Positions 11,365 through 23,425 are shown, counted from the stretch's first letter. The stretch is 64,000 nt of DNA from Uloborus plumipes (GCA_038373865.1 JAXGGA010003078.1:1-64000); one strand, 5' to 3'. Notes: generated from the letters alone by a model not told the origin. Numbers and translations: made by a program.

Positions 11365-12692
11365 TGAGGAGAGCAGTTCAGATGAATCTGATAATGAAAC
11401 TGATTTTTAATTTGCATTATATATTATTATTATTTGAATTATTGTTTTAAATTTCTTCCTAGCAATGTCTTTTTGAAACGATCAAGAACCTGAAAGATTA
11501 ATTCTTGGGTTTATTTAAATATACCTATTACATTTTCTTTCAAATGCTACTGACAAATGACTGCGTGTGTGTTGTTATTTGTAATTATAGTTTTACTTTC
11601 ATGTTTTTATTTAACTATTTTTTTTTTTGCGCATAAATGCAGCTGAAAATGTATAGTGAGGTATAATGAAATAAAACATTTTAGTTTCAATAAATGTTTA
11701 GTTTTTTAAAAATTACTTTTTACACTCAGCAACAGAAACAAACACAATGTTAAGCAGTCCATGAGAAATTTGGGTTCATTAATCTTGTCATTATATTATT
11801 ATTTGAGTGAATACACTTTAAAAATATTTCTCTCATTTTTTTAACTTAAAAATTCGGGTATATTTCAGACCATTTATAATGAGTATTACTGTCTTATATT
11901 ATTTAAAGCACATCTGTGGCTGTAAAAACTTCCTTTAGCAGTGCTTTAAGCTACGAATTATTGTGATGGGCGAAAAATGACGAAAAAAATTGCTATTTAA
12001 GAGGAACAAGTTATCAGATTAGCAGGGGCAATTAAACCCCTCTCCCTGATGAAAAAAAAATTATTGTTATAATGATAATAATAAAATAAAAATAAATAAA
12101 TAACATTTTAAAACCCCCCACCACCACCCCTCAAGGGGGGGGGGCGATTACAGTCCCGGGCAAAAGTGCAAATTCAACGTATGCTATGTGTTGAAGGATA
12201 AATGGGTACACAAATGTGCATTTGCATTTTGTTTTTAAAAGGGGGGAGAGGCAGCACCCCCCCCCCCTTGGTTGTCCAAATGATGGGCTTGATAACAAGG
12301 CACCCTTATTCAATGAAAAAAACACCTTCCGCCGGATGAATTTTCATTCATAAGCTCTCATCTTACACACTGAAAAAGGAGCTCTCAATAGCTCCGAAAC
12401 ACGTGTCAGCAATTTGAATTCAGCTTTTTATGCATTATAATGTTATTATTAAGTGAATTTAAGCATTTTACACTTTGAAAACTGGTTGTAAGCCATAAAA
12501 TAATGAAGATATAATTTTTTTAGTGAAGAAATTTTGCCCCCCCCCCCCCTTAAGCCCCCCTGCACTATTTTTGGGGGTGGCAACATCCGAATTCGTATTC
12601 TCGGTGCCAATACCTTTCAGAAAAACCAACTGTCATAATTGTATCACAAAAAGCGCACGGAAATTAAAATTTGACCAGTTGCTCCTCCACTA

Positions 12693-13790
12693 ATAGCTGC
12701 TTCTTTTTCCATTCGTTCAGAACCCTCACATATTTTAACAGTGAAAGTTACGGTAACAACCTACTTTGTTGCTCTGAAGAAAGGGTTTTATCGAAACCTC
12801 AAAACTTGTGTCTGCAATCAGATGCTGATTTGCGCTTTATCTATGTCGCTTTACCCTCTATTACTTTGTTGCATAAAGGTATTCATTCACTTAATAGATA
12901 CATAGCTGCTTCTTTTTCCATTCGTTCAGAACCCTCACATATTTTAACAGTGAAAGTTACGGTAACAACCTACTTTGTTGCTCTGAAAAAAGAGTTTTTA
13001 TCGAAACCTCGAAACACATGTCGGCAATCAGATGCTAATATGCACTTCATCTATGTTGACCTTTATTACTTTGTTTCACAAAGGTATTCATTTATTTAAT
13101 AGATACATAGGTGCTTCTTTCTTCATTCGTTTTACCACCTCACATATTTTAACAGTGAAAGTAGCGGTAACACCCTACTTTGTTGCTCTGAAGAAAGGGT
13201 TTTATCGAAACCTCAAAACTTGTGTCTGTAATCAGATGCTAATTTGCGCTTTATCTATGTCGCTTTACCCCTTATTACTTTGTTGCATAAAGCTATTCAT
13301 TCATTTAATAGATACATAGCCGCTTCTTTTTTCATTCGTTCAGAACCCTCACATATTTTAACAGTGAAAGTTGCGGTAACACCCTACTTTGTTGCTCTGA
13401 AGAAAGGGTTTTATCGAAACCTCAAAACTTGTGTCTGCAATCAGATGCTAATTTGCGCTTTATCTATGTCGCTTTACCCCTTACTACTTTGTTGCATAAA
13501 GCTATTCATTCATTTAATAGATACATAGCTGCTTCTTTTTTCATTCGTTCAGAACCCTCACATATTTTAACAGTGAAAGTTACGGTAACACCCTACTTTG
13601 TTGCTCTGAAGAAAGGGTTTTATCAAAACCTCAAAACTTGTGTCCGCAATCAGATGCTGATTAGCGCTTTATCTATGTCGCTTTACCCTCTATTACTTTG
13701 TTGCATAAAGGTATTCATTCACTTAATAGATACATAGCTGCTTCTTTTTTCATTCATTCAACCCCCTCACATATTTTAACAGTAAAATTT
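12693..13790 (+). repeat. 209 bp satellite array, right block (~5 units)
   Basis: Resumes the unit phase exactly at the foldback element's right end (ATAGCTGCTTC). About five units follow. The one at 12990-13130 is the diverged GAAACACATGTCGGC variant also seen at the left edge (7133-7340). Later units share variants such as CTAATTTGCGC and TTTTTTCATTCG, and the array decays after 13780. Confidence 0.93.
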
Positions 13791-14856
13791 GCGTTGATTA
13801 CGGCAAAGAGCTACTTTTTTGTTTACTCTGACGGAAGGCACAAACATTCCCTTTCATTAAGCCCTGCATTCCTGTGGTGATTCGGCAAACTGCCGCATGA
13901 AAGAACAGCCCGTTTAATCACCCACTTCCGTCGGGGCTAATGAAGTTCTGTGATTAAAGAGTCGCCTCGATCGCAAATTATTTTCCATAATAAAGGTTAA
14001 AGCCATTTATTTTAGGGTTCATTTGGAGGCATGGAGTAATGTGTAACGGGGCGGCGCTAAGTGTGAATAAAAATGAAGAAGTACTTTAATTAAAAGGAGG
14101 AAAAGCATCTTTTTTTATAATTATTACTTCAAAGTTTCGAAAAAAACTCAATTTGGAAAGTGTGTCAATGCACTGTAAAAAATGAAAGTTGTTTTTACTG
14201 TATGATACAGCTATTATTACATTAATTTTGCAGCATTAAACTAAAATTGCTAGTTTGCAGCAATAAACTAAAATTGCTAGTTTCACAGTTTATTACTGTG
14301 AATTTTAGTTTTAAGCTGGAACCTCTGTTGGTAGCATTACATTTAACTAAGGCTGCACAAGAAACTAACACCGTAACACTGCAATTTTAATTCAAGAGAA
14401 CGAAATGTAAAACTGTATTAAACAAAACTACAGGGATACGAATGCAAAACTTTTACATTAATACATCTAGTTGCAGTCAGGATTAAGCAAAGTCCGCTTT
14501 AATAGGATCTGAATTAATGAAAGTTAACTGTAATAAATTATTCGTTGCAAAAATGACATACATGACACCATGCATAACAGAAATGTTTTGAAAGTGAAAG
14601 GTAAATTAAATGAGCTATTTTTGCGTTATGTTTTTATTTTTCTTCTGAAAAATAAACGATATAATTAAGCAAGAAAATTCCAAATATGCTTTGTTTTTCA
14701 TTTTTCTAGCAAGAAAAAAATCCGAAAGATAAAAGCCTTATTTTTCTCTTTAAAGGCAATTTTTTAGTCTTCTCCCATATCGTTCTCTTTATTACGCGCT
14801 GCTAGTAAGAAAGACGGGGATATTTCTTTGTTCTCAGAAAATGCGTTTTTTCTTCT
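13791..14856. other. No gene; CACTGTAAA-type repeat at 14170-14460
   Basis: No coding region supported. 14170-14460 carries the dispersed CACTGTAAAAAATGAA...GTTTATTACTGTGAA family also seen at 25400-26019, 26813-27150 and 28990-29690. It is built from short inverted TTTACAGT/ACTGTAAA modules. The rest is AT-rich. Confidence 0.5.
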
Positions 14857-15366
14857 CAGGGGTGCCCACAGGGGGGGGGGATTATGGCGCAAGTTGCGCT
14901 ATCAAAATTTTTGGGGGGGATTTTTTAAAACTTATTTATTTATTTAAATTATTTATTATTTTTTAATTTAAATTATTCACTGATTTTTTAAATGAAAATT
15001 ATTCATTAATTTATTTTTTTAATTTCAATTTTTTCTTTATTAATATTTTTTATTTATTTGTTTATTTATTTTGTGTGTGTGTGTGCTTGAAACATCTTGA
15101 GGTCTGGAAGAGACAAAAAGCGATTTTATTCTGTGCATACTCAGTACTTTTAAAAAATTGATAATATATCTGAAAAAAAATTATAATTTAAAAAAAGAAA
15201 TAAAAATATCAAACAAATAAATAATGTTTAAAAAATAAAAAAAAATGTTTAAAAAAATAAATAAAATAAAAAAGAGGGATAAAAATAAAAAACACAATAG
15301 GGTTGTGAAAAATTTTGGGGGGGGAATTTGCGCCATTGAGCTTGGGGGGGGGGATGGGCACCCCTG
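14857..15366. mobile_element. hAT-type MITE, 510 bp
   Basis: Terminal inverted repeats CAGGGGTGCCCA (14857) and TGGGCACCCCTG (ending 15366) are perfect and are followed inward by G-runs and ATGGCGCAA-like sequence on both sides. The flanking 8 bp TTTCTTCT (14849-14856) is exactly repeated at 15367-15374. CAGGG termini with an 8 bp target duplication are the hallmark of hAT elements. The body is A/T-rich with no transposase, so it is non-autonomous. The ORFs predicted across it are low-complexity. Confidence 0.9.
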
Positions 15367-15587
15367 TTTCTTCTTGATATCGAATGGCTGCGAAATTCTG
15401 GCTGAGAGCAGTTCATATATTTCATTCGAAAAAGGGAATAAGTCGTGCAGAAACTCATGTGTACGTACATATCGTTATTTTTTGAATAATTCCTGAGGAC
15501 GCAGAACACTATCGGTGATACCTTTTGATTTTTGACAACATTCGGTTTTAGTGGATTAAAATGAAACAACTAAGCAAAGTCCAACTT

Positions 15588-15991
15588 TTAACCCTTTAAG
15601 CGGTCAATTATTTTACCAGAAATGCTTCCAAAAAAGGCATTTTTTATTGCATATAGTTAAGTACCATACTTAACAGAATAAGAATATTGAGAATTTTTTA
15701 TTTATTTATTTATTTATTTTTTCGTTTTCAATGCTTTTACTTTTTTTTTTTTCAATTTTGGTCACAAAACTCCGAAGTATTTGCTTTTTTCAAGTACATT
15801 CTTCATGCTAATGAATGGTTTACAAATTATGCAAAAATTTCTCTCACTATTACTGTGAATTTTAAAGTTTTCAATTTTCCGAACAGTTCGGGCAAACCAG
15901 AAAAGGAAATCTGAAAATATCGATGCCCGTACGCCGTACGGGCAAACCAGATGAGGCCAATTCAGGTAGGGCAAACCGTTTAAAGGGTTAA
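15588..15991. mobile_element. piggyBac-type MITE, ~400 bp
   Basis: TTAACCCTTTAAGCGGT (from 15588) is mirrored by ACCGTTTAAAGGGTTAA (ending 15991) with one mismatch. Both ends lie in TTAA followed by CCC, the target and terminal pattern of piggyBac elements. The interior has no transposase; it is A/T-rich, with a small GCCCGTACG/CGTACGGGC hairpin at about 15923-15942. Confidence 0.75.
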
Positions 15992-16439
15992 ACAAATAGC
16001 CACTTCAAGGTCATATCTACCCTGGACAAGTATATACAGTTGGGTCTCGATTACTCAAATAATCCTTTAACTCGAAGTTTTAATTTCGTCCCCTGACTCT
16101 TAGAAAGGCAGTGGGAGCGTCCTACAACTCGAAGCTTAGTTTTCATCTTTCTTTTTTTTCTTCACTTACTTCCGTTATATTCTACAAACATACTTATTTG
16201 GTTTCCGAAAGGGGGGGGGGGGCTTTTTATGAGTTCCAAATAGCATTTTTTTTATGCATGTTTTTTTTTTTTTTTTTTTTTCAAATTAAATAGTTTTTGA
16301 AAAATCACGCGAAAAGGAACAAACGCTGAAATTGAAATGGAAACCACATTTGGAGAAGCCACCATTCGGTAACCAAAAACATGGCTCAAACTGAGTTTGA
16401 AATGTTGGCGGCTAAAAGCGCAGTAATGTTTGTGATTTT
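15992..16439. other. No gene; pogo/Tigger-like end and homopolymer runs
   Basis: 16036-16130 (CAGTTGGGTCTCGATTACTC...AACTCGAAG) resembles one end of a pogo/Tigger-type element; no partner end was found. Poly-G at 16210 and poly-T at 16260-16280. No coding region. Confidence 0.35.
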
Positions 16440-17068
16440 TTTTACTTCCTTTTACGTAGTAAAGGAAGTATTGTGATCGCGAAAAAAAAAATCACTCAAA
16501 TTTGAGTCTGAATTTTGATTTTGCTCACCCCCGAATGAATGTTCAGTAGTTTTTTCGACCTGTCAGCACGTGCATATGTACCTGCCAACACATAAACAGC
16601 CGAAAAATCCTTTTCAACCACCCGCGAGTTAATTACGACGAGTTTTCTCGTGACGACTGTATGTACGTATGTGCGTATGTATGTGCGTATGTATGTATGT
16701 GTGTCGCATGACTCAAAAACTATATGCCGTAGAAGCTTCTAGTTTGGTATGTAGGCTCTAAGGATGGTCTAGTTGTGCACCTTCCCTTGTGATTGCATTC
16801 GAATGTTCCCAAGGGGGTGTTTTACCTCCTTTTGGGGGTGAACAGTGTTAATTTCAATGCAGACTCAAAATTTATGAATTAGCGCGGCGATATGTCGCCA
16901 AGCTTTTGGTCGCCAAGTGTTTGACGCCAACTTGGCGACGAATTTGGCGAAAAAAATATTTTTTGATTTTGGGTTCAACGTGGCGCTATTGGCGATATTT
17001 TGCGAAAAATTCACTGAATGATGTTAAAATCGGCAATATTTAGAAAATTAACCATTGTAAAACATTTT
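16440..17068. repeat. Dispersed repeat with ACGTA palindrome and GTATGT microsatellite
   Basis: Starts with the palindrome ACTTCCTTTTACGTAGTAAAGGAAGT, continues through a GTATGTGC/GTATGTAT microsatellite (16660-16705) and ends in sequence rich in CGCCAAG/TTGGCG motifs (16880-17000). I recognise the opening as a widespread arthropod repeat type but cannot name it. No coding capacity. Confidence 0.5.
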
Positions 17069-18704
17069 TAGCCTACTTTCCCGTTAAAAATAAAAGAAAG
17101 ACGAAAAAAGTATTAAAAGTAGCTTAATGCATCTAAAAAATATCGCCAAGTCCAAAAAAATAGCGCCAAGTCCAAAAAAATAGCGCCAAGTCCAAAAAAT
17201 TTCGCCAAGTTAAAAAATATCGCCAAGTTAAAAAAATATCGCCAAGTCCAAAAAATATCGCCAAGTTAAAAAAATAAAAAGATAAAATGAATATCGAAAA
17301 ATTAAAAATTTGAAAGTAGGGTAGTGAGATGGAGAATTTGTGTGTCGGTCGGTCGGTCGGTCTGTCTGTCTCTCCCCTAATAACTTTTGAATGAACATTC
17401 CGATTTGGACAAACTTTTTTTTGTTGGAAAGATCTCGGCGAGTACAGCTCATTCCCACATTTGATTTTTCGATTTGAACAATTTTTGGTTCAACTTTGAA
17501 CCGTTCAAGCAACCTGTCCCGCGATACTAACTTTTGAGTGAACAGTCCGATTTGAACAAACTTTTTTTTTGTTCGAAAGATCTTTTCAAGGATACTTCAT
17601 TCCCGTATCTACATTTTCGATTTGAACAATTTTTCGTTCAACATTGAACCGTTCAAACAAGCTGTCACCCCTAATAACTTTTGAGTGAACAGTCCAATTT
17701 AAACAAACTTTTTTTCTGTTCGAAAGATCTCGGCAAGGATGCTTCATTACCGTATTTAAATTTTCAATTTGAACATTTTTTTCGTTCAACATTGAACCGT
17801 TCAAGCAACCTTTCCCCATCTAATAACTTTTGAGTGAACCGTCCGAATGGAATAAACTTTTTTTTTTTTGTTTCAAAGATCTCGGAGAGGCTTTCCCATA
17901 CATTCCCATATTTCGCTTTTTGATTTGAACCATTTTTGGTTCAATATTGAACCGTTCAGAAAAAAAAATAACATTAGCGTCTACGGGGAATTTAAGTTGA
18001 ATGTTGATCCTGAACTTAAAGTCGGATTTCCTTCAAACTGACTTTGTAAGAAAATGGTTTTGATAAATAATGTTTGTAACGTACTTTTCTGAGTAATCTT
18101 CTGTGAGGACTCTGATTCCGGCTCCGACCCCGCAAACATGGCGGAAATGCAGGCTCAGAAAAAAATTACGGACTGTGCAGACGATTTTTTGTTTATTTAT
18201 TCATTTGTTTTATTTTATTTATTATTATTTTTTTTGGCAGACGATTTTTTTTTGTAACAAATTTTTTTCATTCACGAGAACATTTTATTCTTTATTTATA
18301 TTTAACATTTGGCAACAGATTAAAAGTGAAATTCGAGACATTTTATTAACGGACGAGTTTTTTTTTTCTTTTTTTTTTCGTTGATAAAATGTGTTTTGAT
18401 GCTCTTTGTACATTTTTTTATTTATTTATTTATTTTATTATTATTATTATTTTTTTTTTTGAAAACGATGGAGGATTTTTTCTACGGAGGAACTGTAACA
18501 GTTACACTCTTTAAAAGGTGCGACAAAACTTTATTTATTCGTTAATTACTTATTACGTGTCTATTTCATCTGATGAAAATGGTATATTTTGCTTTTCGAA
18601 ATCAGCTCTAAGTGCTAAAAAGGTATGTTTGACATAATTTTAGGTCTCAGAGAATAATGATCAGATGCGAGAATGCCGATGTCGATGTACGGGAAAGTAG
18701 GCTA
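17069..18704 (-). repeat. Dispersed inverted-terminus element, complete copy B
   Basis: Bounded by TAGCCTACTTTCCCGT (17069-17084) and its reverse complement ACGGGAAAGTAGGCTA (18689-18704). The body is the reverse complement of copy A (1-1513). It contains the inverted ~146 bp repeats (about 17370-17960) and a short tandem of CGCCAAGTCCAAAAAATAT (17140-17275, period ~17-18). No target duplication is obvious; no transposase. Interpreted as a non-autonomous DNA transposon of unknown superfamily. Confidence 0.78.
17140..17275 (+). repeat. Short tandem repeat CGCCAAGTCCAAAAAATAT
   Basis: About seven imperfect units of 16-19 bp built on CGCCAAGT(C/T)(C/A)AAAAAA, inside copy B. Copy A has only two of these units (1414-1450, reverse strand), so the array expanded or contracted between copies. 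Confidence 0.8.
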
Positions 18705-20385
18705 GTTTAGTTCTTGACAGAACTTCTTGTTTTGCATTGTTTCGGGGCAGATTAGGGGTGTGATTATTCGAATCGTTACTTTGCTCACTCTAAGTACTTT
18801 TTTTAACACTTAAGGCATCTACTAAAAATTTTACACGTAAAAGAAAGTAGTGTGGGGTCCATACCATTTTTTTTTTCGATTCTGCAATCCTTTTGGGGAC
18901 TTTTTCGTCAGTCATGCTTTACTACTGTACATCAACTCATCAATAAATGTTTATATTGTAATTTATAATTTAACTAAAAGACTGAATGCAAGTTGAAACG
19001 GAAGAGAATCTCAAAGAAGAAAAAGAATTCATTAAAAAAACCTCTAAATAGTATAAAATGAAGTCTCAAAAAGCGTCTGTGTGTTACGCCCAAAACTCGA
19101 GAACCATTAGGCCGATTCTGCTCCAAATTTCAGCGTTTGTTCTTTTTCGCAACGGAAAGGTTTGGGCATTAGTTCGAAAAAGATTCGATTGTGATAGTTC
19201 TTTTCTTTTTCCAATTCAAGGTAATTTTCACATAAATCGCCGAATATTGGCGTTAAAAATCACTTGCACATATTAATGTTATACGTCATTATAAACAAAG
19301 AATTTTTGGCGTTCGATGCAATTTGTACTATATCTATATTCAATACAGCGTGATTCATTGCATTTTTTAAAGCTTACTTTTCCCAAAGCTTCGCTCGATT
19401 TCAGACACTACTTTCTCTATTGAAACCATAAATAAAAATTAAACTAATTGTTCCAGTTTTGTTTTTTACACCAATAGATAAAGCGATACTTTTAGTTATT
19501 GAAGCAAAATCTTTCATTTTATTTTAATGCGAAAGGGGAATTTACATTGCTCAAAGATGTATCTTTACCTGTATAGCGCGAGCACAGCCGTGCGAGTATA
19601 GCTAGTAAATAAATAAGATTTCACAGAGAGCGAGGGAGAAAAAGGAAAAATAAGTTTCCAACATAAATATGTGAAAGACATTTAGATAGAAAGAAAAATG
19701 TTCCTCCCTTCCAAGTCACTGTGCAAAAATTCTTCAAAAGAATTACATTTTAAAACCTAATGCGGAATTAATTTTAAAAAATGAGAATAAAATACAACTC
19801 AATGCCTACGAATTAGAAGTCGTTTATAAAGTTTTGCTCCTTCGAACAATGGTATACCCATTCCACCAATCATCTGTTGGGAGGGTCGAATAATGCGCAA
19901 CTGCAAATTAAGCAGAAATGGAATGTTTCGGGCTTTAATAGAAACATATCGGAATTGTTTGGCAAATTCTCTTTCGAATTTAATGAGCATTAAGACGATC
20001 TTTTAACATCGTGTTAATTCTTCTTCGATTAAGAATTTACGAAAATAAACAATACTTTGTCGTTAATCTTGTATCTTTGTTCAGATTATTTCAACTGTAA
20101 GTTTCATAAAGTATTTAATAATTTCGAAGTAAAACTTCGTTATTATTCTGTTACGAGAAGAAAACGGAAAACAAAATGCTCAAAGTGTAAAACTCAGACT
20201 GCGTGATTCAGTTTACTTTATTGGTGCTTGAACAACTGAAAATTAGTCATTTTTAATGTAATACCTAAATTTCGGTAATAGCACTTTTATTGAAACAATA
20301 AGAGGTTATTTAGTTTTTGATAGATATTGCGGAATAACTGAGAATTTTTGTTCCTTGAAACGAGAGTACAAAATGGGAAAAACTG
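18705..20385. other. No supported gene; dispersed repeat at about 19040-19610
   Basis: 19040-19610 runs from AAAAGCGTCTGTGTGTTACG to GCACAGCCGTGCGAGTATAGCTAGT. The end motif GCCGTGCGGGTA...TAG recurs at 59125-59155, marking a dispersed repeat family. 19799-19990 on the minus strand holds a 63-codon open frame with protein-like composition (KFEREFAKQFRYVSIKARN) that I do not recognise; a stop lies just upstream, so it is at best a fragment. The rest is AT-rich. Confidence 0.4.
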
Positions 20386-20387
20386 TA

Positions 20388-20615
20388 CCGTAAAGTCGGG
20401 TTACTTGGACCCACAAGTGGGTTACTTGAGCCCACAGAAAAATGATAAAATCTGGGTTTGGTACTAGCATTAGAGACTGCAGAGTGCTTCTACCTAGAGG
20501 AGAAACGAGGAACTACGTGCAAGTCTTCAACTAATAAGTACCAAACCTAGATTTTATCATTTTACTGTAACGGGCTCAAGTAACGCCTTAGGGTCCAAGT
20601 AACCCGACTTTACGG
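20388..20615. mobile_element. TA-flanked Tc1/mariner-type MITE, 228 bp
   Basis: Perfect 25 bp terminal inverted repeats beginning CCGTAAAGTCGGGTTACTTG, with TA on both outer sides (20386-20387, 20616-20617), the target duplication of Tc1/mariner elements. A second copy's right half, with the same terminus, ends at about 20945 and is interrupted on its left by the repeat at 20735. No coding capacity. Confidence 0.85.
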
Positions 20616-20699
20616 TACTTTGCAAAAGTCAAGTCAAGTAAGGTTGTATTTTGCTCACATATCTGCCCATTGTCCCAACAATAGGACGCTAAATCTTAA

Positions 20700-20945
20700 T
20701 CTTTACTAATATATAAAGCTGTAGAGTTTGTTTGTTTGTTTGTTTGTTTGTTTGAACGCGCTAATCTCAGGAACTACTGGTTCGATTTGAAAAATTCTTT
20801 TTGTGTTGAATAGTCCATTTATCCAGAAAGACTTTAGGGTATAGTTTGAAAAGATTCGATAGCGAGTACTAAACCAAAATTTTATCATTTTACTGTAATG
20901 GGCTCAAGTAACCCCCTAGGGGTCCATGTAACCCGACTTTACGGT
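20700..20945. repeat. (GTTT)n repeat fused to the right half of a second TA-MITE
   Basis: 20728-20755 is (GTTT)n, followed by GAACGCGCTAATCTCAGG, a common arthropod dispersed sequence. 20865-20945 matches 20540-20615, the right half of the TA-flanked MITE. This is nested or chimeric repeat debris. Confidence 0.6.
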
Positions 20946-22303
20946 ACGAAGATTGTTTCAAACAGTGTATAAAAGAAGTGGAGGAGAGCGGGGTTAAAAA
21001 ATCCGTTTTTTAATCAAGCATAAACTTAGTTTTGAAAACTTTTTCCAGAACTAATATTCCGAGGTTAAAATCTAGTATTATCTTTCCATTTGATGTACAG
21101 AGTGTTGATTTTAATTGTATTTGGTAAGATTTTTTAATAATTAATTTTATAGTTAGTAAAGCAGAAAAAGAACAACTAGCCCCGACTTGCGGCAATTTTT
21201 CGTGGGTCGGCAAATTGTTCCGAGATGAACAAGACGAGGAACAACGATGCCGATTTTGAATTTCACGACGTTGCGAGATGAACAACTCATTGAAAACATA
21301 ATTTGTCAAGAAAAACAAAAGGTTGATATAAGAGGGAATTTATTGAAGGACTACAATAATATCGTTCAATTAATCGATTGTTTTTCTCTTACTGTTTACT
21401 GCATTTTTTTTTTTTTTTTGCTTTCTAACATAAATACGTAAAGATTCAATGGATAGTCTTTAATCACTAATGCATATAATAATTAACAGCTAATGAATAG
21501 AAAATTATAATTCATTGATATGGTAAAATACAGTAAGTTCAGTAATTAACAGCTTCAGCAGCTAATAAGGTAAGATAATTGGTTCAGTCTTCAGTTATGA
21601 CCGAGAGACATCTAGAATTTCAAGTACAATCCTTCGAAAATATCAATTTTATATTCAAGTATGAAATATATGTCAATATCTTACATAGTTTGCTCCTAAA
21701 AAAATTCAAATTTAATATCTATCAATCGGAGAAGGTTGGATATTTCTGGATTTATTTTTGGTGAAAGTGTACCTTCTAACTTTCGTTCACAGTAAGATAT
21801 ATATCTACAGTGTATTTTTTATATATGCATTTACTTACTGCATCATTAGTACAGATGAATAGGGAAAGAAATTCTTTCGAGCTAGTTGCTAATTTTTTGT
21901 GTCATGCTGTTCCGCGGAACAACTTGCCCCCCCCCCCCAAAAAAAAGGGGACAACTATCCCTAAAATCACATGTCTTTTAAAAACAACAAATTATAAGTT
22001 AGTTAAAGAAACGTAAATGATTTCCACGCGGGATATTAGGGTGCACAATCTATCTTCACCTAAAAGCACCAAAAAACCTAAACATTAACTACTAAATTTC
22101 ACGCAAAAGACCAAAAACAAAAACATTTACTTTGTAGATCAGTGATGAAAGTGATCGGCTTTTGATATACCAGACGTCACTGGGCTGCCCAAAATGGCTG
22201 CCATTTGTGCGCTGTAACATTCTATTTCACGACGCATTGACGAAATATATTTATCTTTTTTTCTTAGTTGAGCTATTTGAAAGAGAACAACAAACGCGCG
22301 GAG
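20946..22303. other. AT-rich stretch without a gene
   Basis: No supported coding region; poly-T at 21408 and a poly-C run at 21930. Short open frames here are low-complexity or have no recognisable domain. Confidence 0.4.
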
Positions 22304-22311
22304 CTTTTAGC

Positions 22312-23020
22312 CAGGGCTGCAGAGTCGGAGGAAAAATAGTCGACTCTGACTCCGGGATTTTAAAACTTTCGACTCCGACTCCCGACTCCCGTGAAGAAAG
22401 AAAAACCCTAAACAAAGGTTGAAATAAAAAGTCCATTTTTAAAAGCTTCATTTTTATTCATGGTCGTAGCCAGGCCTCTCTTTGGGGGTGGGGGGTGGGG
22501 GGTAGCAAGCTGGGGTATCCCAGTTGGAGGTCGTAGGAGGTCATTGCGACCTCTCAAACAGTTCAGTTTTTTCAAGAATTCTCGCAGGTAATTTCACCAC
22601 ATTTACCTCAATTCTCGGAGGTCACTGTGACCTCCCAAAAAGTCCATTTTCTCCAGAGCAAAAGACAAGTGCCGCTCTTGTCATTTGACTCCGTACAAAA
22701 CTAATCCTTTTTTGTTAAATGGCCAGACTTTATTTTAATACATTGCATTTTTGCTGCAAATATTTTTTATTCACTTGCATAAGCCCAATTCATTTTACAA
22801 AGCAGATCCGCCATTTTGAAGCCCTTTTTAATGATTCTAGATGCTTAGGATTTGGATATTGGACGCTGAAAATTTGTATCTGTTTGTTTCAAAGATATGT
22901 TTTCACCTCCATAAAATTTCATCCAAATAGGAGGTGGTCGGAGTCGTCATGTTTTTCAGCGACTCCGACTCTTTTGGTCCAAAATCAGTCCGACTCCGAC
23001 TCTTCGACTCCGACGCCCTG
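22312..23020. mobile_element. hAT-type MITE, 709 bp
   Basis: Left end CAGGGCTGCAGAGTCGGAG and right end ...GACTCCGACGCCCTG are imperfect inverted repeats rich in AGTCGGAGTCG. The 8 bp CTTTTAGC (22304-22311) is exactly duplicated at 23021-23028. This is the hAT pattern (CAGGG termini, 8 bp duplication). The interior has no transposase; it contains poly-G at about 22480-22502 and two AGGTCA palindromes (22535-22555, 22617-22635). Confidence 0.9.
22617..22635. promoter_or_regulatory. GGAGGTCACTGTGACCTCC palindrome
   Basis: Perfect palindrome (9 bp arms, single central T) with inverted AGGTCA half-sites spaced by 3, as in nuclear-receptor IR3 sites. A weaker version, GGAGGTCATTGCGACCTC, lies 80 bp upstream. 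It lies inside a hAT MITE; regulatory activity is unproven. Confidence 0.3.
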
Positions 23021-23224
23021 CTTTTAGCCCCGCTCTGCTCTACACCTCAAGATAACAGCATTTTAAAACATTCTTTGAATAGTTATCACTTATTTGTGTT
23101 CTGCACTCCATATCAAAGAATAACTTGCGTTTTCTCTTATGGAGACGCCGTTTTGAACTTTGTCCCCTTATAAAAAAGGGTAGGCGTACAGACGGGACAG
23201 AAGAAAAAAATGCCGATAAACTTT

Positions 23225-23425
23225 AAAAATTCAGCCTCCAAATCAGGCCTGTCTCTTCAAGTTTTTTCAGGGGGGGGAGGGGTCAAAAGGTGCAAACACA
23301 ATGTGATTTCATCGGAAAACGACAAAAACCAAGCCCACTTATATGTAAATTCATTGATTTCCCAAAATCGGGGGGGGGGGGCAATTGACCCTTCCCCTGA
23401 CCCCCCTAAATGACGGGCCTGTTCT
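23225..23425 (+). repeat. Dispersed repeat with G-runs, copy 1
   Basis: TTCAGGGGGGGGAGG...ATTTCATCGGAAAAC...GGGGCAATTGACC...TGACGGGCCTG matches 62590-62755 in the same order and orientation. No coding capacity. Possibly the end of a larger element; 23450-23530 (CCAGGGACGGACTGGGATG) starts with a CAGGGACGG end-like motif. Confidence 0.65.

Larger units (their letters stand above)
9585..12692. mobile_element. 3.1 kb foldback DNA transposon inserted in the 209 bp satellite
   Basis: Left end TAGTCTGGGAGCAACTGG and right end (reverse strand) TAGTGGAGGAGCAACTGG match. The satellite stops at ...GATACATA and resumes in the same phase at ATAGCTGC..., giving an apparent 3 bp ATA target duplication (9582-9584, 12693-12695). 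The two arms are inverted copies: 9600-10668 against about 10916-12675, around a ~250 bp loop. The right arm has about 650 bp (11285-11940) missing from the left. The inner parts of both arms carry the same coding fragment in opposite orientation. Poly-G/C runs occur at 9998, 12244 and 12538. The superfamily is unassigned. Confidence 0.88.

Noticed and set aside
15245..15569. Lysine-rich and reverse-strand open frames near 15.2-15.5 kb
   Set aside because: They fall across the A/T-rich body and end of the hAT MITE.
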